Positions 61,250 to 64,000 of a DNA stretch of 64,000 nucleotides are shown here, piece by piece (position 1 is the stretch's first letter; the number at the start of each line of letters is the position of its first letter). The position numbers and the translations under genes were made by a program. Location of the stretch: positions 1 to 64,000 of the forward strand of contig NZ_FNDD01000025.1 of the NCBI RefSeq assembly GCF_900100015.1, written 5' to 3'. This stretch comes from Vibrio xiamenensis. GTDB taxonomy: Bacteria; Pseudomonadota; Gammaproteobacteria; Enterobacterales; Vibrionaceae. A model generated the notes under the pieces. It was not told where the DNA came from, ran no database searches, and saw nothing but the letters and a program-made list of their open reading frames with translations.

Positions 61250-63343
61250 TCAGTTACCTACAGCTTGAACAATGCGTATCTGTTTTTCGTCGGGAATCTC
61301 TTGGTAAGACAAGACTCGAAGTGACGGAATCGTATTCTTCACAAACTTAGCAAGTGTTGAGCGAAGAACACCAGATGTCAGCAATACTGCAGGCTCCCCT
61401 TTCAGCTCTTGTTCCTGTGTCGCTTGGCTAAGGGACATCTGTAGTCGCTCAGCAAGACCAGGTTCAATCCCTGCGGATTCTCCGCCTGACGCTTGCATTG
61501 TTTGATGCAATATCTGTTCCAGCTCAGGAATTAATGTAATAACTGGAAGCTCTGGTTCTATACCATTGATTTCTTGGACAATTAAACGCTTCAATGAAAT
61601 GCGCACAGCAGCCGTTAAGATGTCAGGTTCTTGACTCTTACTCGAGTACTCTGCAAGTGTTTGAATAATGGTTCGAATGTCTCGAATCGGCACACTCTCG
61701 TTAAGCAGGTTCTGCAACACTTTCACCACCACCCCAAGGGCAAGTTGGTCAGGTACAAAGCCTTCCACCAATTTTGGAGCCGAGCGACTGAGCATTTCGA
61801 GCAGATTCTGGACTTCTTCGTGACCAATCAGTTGGGATGCGTTGTTGGTCAAAAGTTGACTTAAGTGAGTAGCAAGTACCGTTGCGGAATCAACCACCGT
61901 ATAACCTAATGCTTGAGCATGTTCACGCTGCTCTTCACGTATCCAAATCGCTTCAAGTCCAAACGCCGGGTCTATGGTAGGTTCACCATCAATCACGCCA
62001 TAAACTTGACCCGGATTGATCGCCAACTCCTGATCTGGGCGAATTTCTGCTTCGCCAACCGCCACGCCCATTAAAGTAATGCGATAGCTGTTTGGCGTAA
62101 GCTCTAGGTTATCCCGAATATGTACCGCTGGAATAAGGAAGCCGAAATCTTGAGAAAGCTTTTTGCGCACCCCTTTTACGCGTTCAAGGAGCTCACCACC
62201 TTGGTCTCGATCGACCAGAGGAATCAAGCGATAGCCCACCTCTAGTCCGATGATATCGACAGGCTGAACGTCATCCCAAGACAGCTCTCTTGGCGCAGTG
62301 ACTTCACCTTCAGGAGCCGCAGGTAATTTGGCTTCTTCAGCCACTTTTTTCTGCTTACGCTGAATTAAGTAAGCACCACCACCAGCCAAAATTGCCAGCA
62401 ACAAAAACGCAAAATGTGGCATTCCTGGCACTAAGCCCATTACCGCTAAAATCGCGGAAGTGATCATAAGTGCTTTGGGGTTATCAAACAGCTGAAACAC
62501 CAACTGCTGCCCCATATCCTCATCGGTATTTTGGCGCGTAACCATAATCGCAGCGCCAATCGAAAGTAACAGCGAAGGAATTTGGGCAACCAAGCCATCA
62601 CCGATGGTCAGTAATGTATAGATTTCAATCGCTTCGCTAAAACCAAGTCCGTATTGCCCCATACCGATGGACAAACCGCCGATAATGTTGATAAACAGGA
62701 TTAAAATACCCGCGATGGCATCCCCTTTTACGAATTTGGAGGCACCATCCATTGAACCGTAGAAATCTGCTTCTTTGGTGACTTCCTGGCGGCGAGTTCG
62801 CGCCTGTTCTTGGTCGATAAGCCCAGCGTTTAAATCCGCATCAATCGCCATTTGCTTACCGGGTAATGCATCTAGGGTAAAGCGAGCACTTACCTCGGAA
62901 ATACGCCCTGCACCTTTGGTCACCACCATGAAGTTGATGATCATTAGGATCAAGAACACCACTAAACCGACCGCATAGTTGCCGCCGATAACGACGTTAC
63001 CAAACGCTTCAATCACGTTACCTGCCGCGCCGCCACCTTCATGGCCGTAAAGTAACACCACGCGAGTCGACGCAACGTTCAATGCAAGACGCAATAAGGT
63101 CGCAATCAAAAGTACCGTCGGAAATGCAGCAAAATCCAGAGGACGACGGGTGTAAACCGTGACCAGTAGTACTACCATCGCTAACGCGATGTTAAAGGTG
63201 AAGAATAAGTCGAGCAGAAATGCCGGAATCGGCAAAATCACCATCGCCAGTGTGGCTAACACCATCACTGGAGCCCCTACCGCTGGCATCGCCCGCTGAG
63301 GAATCGGTGGAAGTTTGTCGACAAATGGGAGAGAGAACTTCAT
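61250..63343 (-). CDS. flhA: Flagellar export gate protein FlhA
   Basis: 697-residue core of the flagellar type III export apparatus. Eight transmembrane helices (about 20-325) with the FHIPEP signature region (RLALNVASTRVVLLYGHEG, then GRISEVSARFTLDALPGKQM), and the cytoplasmic domain (about 350-697) that docks chaperone-substrate complexes. A sigma54-type promoter lies ~50 bp upstream, the likely promoter of the flhA-flhF-flhG-fliA-che run. Confidence 0.97.
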   Translation of the reverse strand: MKFSLPFVDKLPPIPQRAMPAVGAPVMVLATLAMVILPIPAFLLDLFFTFNIALAMVVLLVTVYTRRPLDFAAFPTVLLIATLLRLALNVASTRVVLLYGHEGGGAAGNVIEAFGNVVIGGNYAVGLVVFLILMIINFMVVTKGAGRISEVSARFTLDALPGKQMAIDADLNAGLIDQEQARTRRQEVTKEADFYGSMDGASKFVKGDAIAGILILFINIIGGLSIGMGQYGLGFSEAIEIYTLLTIGDGLVAQIPSLLLSIGAAIMVTRQNTDEDMGQQLVFQLFDNPKALMITSAILAVMGLVPGMPHFAFLLLAILAGGGAYLIQRKQKKVAEEAKLPAAPEGEVTAPRELSWDDVQPVDIIGLEVGYRLIPLVDRDQGGELLERVKGVRKKLSQDFGFLIPAVHIRDNLELTPNSYRITLMGVAVGEAEIRPDQELAINPGQVYGVIDGEPTIDPAFGLEAIWIREEQREHAQALGYTVVDSATVLATHLSQLLTNNASQLIGHEEVQNLLEMLSRSAPKLVEGFVPDQLALGVVVKVLQNLLNESVPIRDIRTIIQTLAEYSSKSQEPDILTAAVRISLKRLIVQEINGIEPELPVITLIPELEQILHQTMQASGGESAGIEPGLAERLQMSLSQATQEQELKGEPAVLLTSGVLRSTLAKFVKNTIPSLRVLSYQEIPDEKQIRIVQAVGN

Positions 63344-63390
63344 ACGTAGTACTAGTTATTTCAATATTAATGAAAGACTTAGTACTAGTA

Positions 63391-63407
63391 TGCAAATTTT
63401 AGTCCAA
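63391..63407 (-). promoter_or_regulatory. Sigma54 (RpoN) promoter of flhA
   Basis: On the minus strand TTGGACTAAAATTTGCA: GG and GC are spaced by exactly 10 bases and the -12 element TTTGC is exact; the -24 element TTGGACT differs slightly from TTGGCAC. Start expected near 63380. Vibrio class III flagellar genes depend on RpoN with FlrC. Confidence 0.7.
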
Positions 63408-63460
63408 AATAAATGTCAAAACTTTGGCTGAGGCGTCAGACATACGCTAGCTCGATAAGA

Positions 63461-63925
63461 TTAAGGATGCAGGCTCCAGACAATATTGCCTTGTTCGCCA
63501 ATAGCATCAAATTCAATATAGGTAAGGCCGGAAGTTGGGAACATTGGTGGCGCCAAATCGGCAACAAATTCTGCCGTTAGATAGCCGACTAAAGGCAAGT
63601 GAGACACCACAAGAATCGAGTCAATATCATCGATTTCCGACACCGCTTTCAGAAACTCATACACTTGTTCTGAATCACCATAAGGCGTAATGTCGTCACT
63701 GGTATCAACTTGTTTTGCATCGAAATATGGCGCTATCGCTTGCCAAGTTTGCTGGGCTCTAAGGTAGGAGCTCACAAACACACGGTCAAACGATTTAGTG
63801 CCTTGTTCGTTACATGCTCTTGCGACCGCGATAGAGTCAGATTGGCCACGCTCAGTCAAAGCTCTTTGCGCATCACTTAAGGCAAAATGTTCCGCTTCTC
63901 CGTGACGCATTATAAAGATCTTCAT
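63461..63925 (-). CDS. sixA: Phosphohistidine phosphatase SixA
   Basis: 154-residue histidine phosphatase of the RHG family, removing phosphate from phospho-His on HPt or PTS proteins. The catalytic H8 is in IMRHGEAEHF; the second active-site His is in LVVSHLPLVGYL. The ATG at 63925 lies six bases after TAGGA; an ATG two codons earlier is less likely. In E. coli sixA sits right beside fadJ. Confidence 0.93.
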   Translation of the reverse strand: MKIFIMRHGEAEHFALSDAQRALTERGQSDSIAVARACNEQGTKSFDRVFVSSYLRAQQTWQAIAPYFDAKQVDTSDDITPYGDSEQVYEFLKAVSEIDDIDSILVVSHLPLVGYLTAEFVADLAPPMFPTSGLTYIEFDAIGEQGNIVWSLHP

Positions 63926-64000
63926 ATTCATTCCTAAATTTGTCTATGTGCAGTCGATGACATTGTCATTATGTCAGCTTATAGCGTTAGAAGAGCGACT
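63926..64000. other. Upstream region of sixA to window end
   Basis: No gene is visible in the last 75 bases; presumably the sixA promoter. Confidence 0.4.

Noticed and set aside
1..64000. Search for CRISPR arrays, tRNA/rRNA genes, integrons, prophage or defence islands
   Set aside because: No regular direct-repeat arrays, no cloverleaf or rRNA sequence noticed, and no phage, integrase or defence proteins apart from the IS fragment at the left edge.

Overview
The window is a gene-dense stretch of a gammaproteobacterial chromosome, almost certainly the large chromosome of a Vibrio. The evidence is the flhA-flhF-flhG-fliA-cheY-cheZ-cheA-cheB-parC-parP-cheW gene order with the vibrio-specific ParC/ParP polar chemotaxis proteins, a ccm operon directly behind it, duplicated fadL genes, and protein sequences close to those of V. 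cholerae. Apart from an IS200/IS605-type transposase cut by the left edge, I see no prophage, CRISPR array, integron, toxin cluster, rRNA or tRNA. This is core genome.

Layout. (1) 1-360: end of an IS200/IS605 element. (2) 599-10000: a SulP anion transporter, then on the minus strand yoaA-tsaB-(98-aa unknown)-yeaY-hydrolase-fadD-rnd, an order largely shared with E. coli. (3) 10-20 kb: purU, fadH, sppA-ansA, yeaC, a DUF2989 lipoprotein, msrB, gapA, yeaD. (4) 20-26.6 kb: a Cache-type chemoreceptor, rlmA, two uncharacterised small genes, divergent ycgN and ykgJ-type cysteine-cluster genes, aqpZ. (5) 26.6-33.5 kb: apt-dnaX-ybaB-recR on the minus strand, a YbaN-like gene, an unlisted 43-aa membrane ORF, rssB, and a LysR regulator. 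(6) 33.5-43.4 kb: a YdjA nitroreductase, fadIJ, a candidate small RNA, an ECF sigma factor with its putative anti-sigma partner, two fadL paralogues, mlaA. (7) 43.4-50.5 kb: ccmABCDEFGHI for cytochrome c maturation. (8) 50.6-63.4 kb: the flagellar/chemotaxis operon. (9) 63.4-64 kb: sixA.

How the parts work together. Fatty-acid use dominates the middle: two FadL-type outer-membrane channels, FadD for activation, FadI/FadJ for beta-oxidation and FadH for unsaturated chains. The fadH and fadI upstream regions each carry a FadR-like site and a CAAAC-N4-GTTT palindrome; fadD has the palindrome only. The 12.7-kb flhA-to-cheW array couples flagellar number and position (FlhF, FlhG), flagellin-class transcription (FliA) and a polar chemosensory array (CheA, CheW, ParC, ParP). 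CcmA-I supply holo-cytochromes c.

The most interesting signals are: a candidate ~160-nt small RNA upstream of fadI (minus strand, about 37928-37769) with an FNR-like box about 41 nt before its predicted start, several clean hairpins and a strong intrinsic terminator; a programmed -1 frameshift signal in dnaX that would give a 498-residue gamma subunit; the shared fad operators; a YbaN-family gene without a normal start codon overlapping a 43-aa membrane ORF; and a threefold acidic repeat in the CheA linker.
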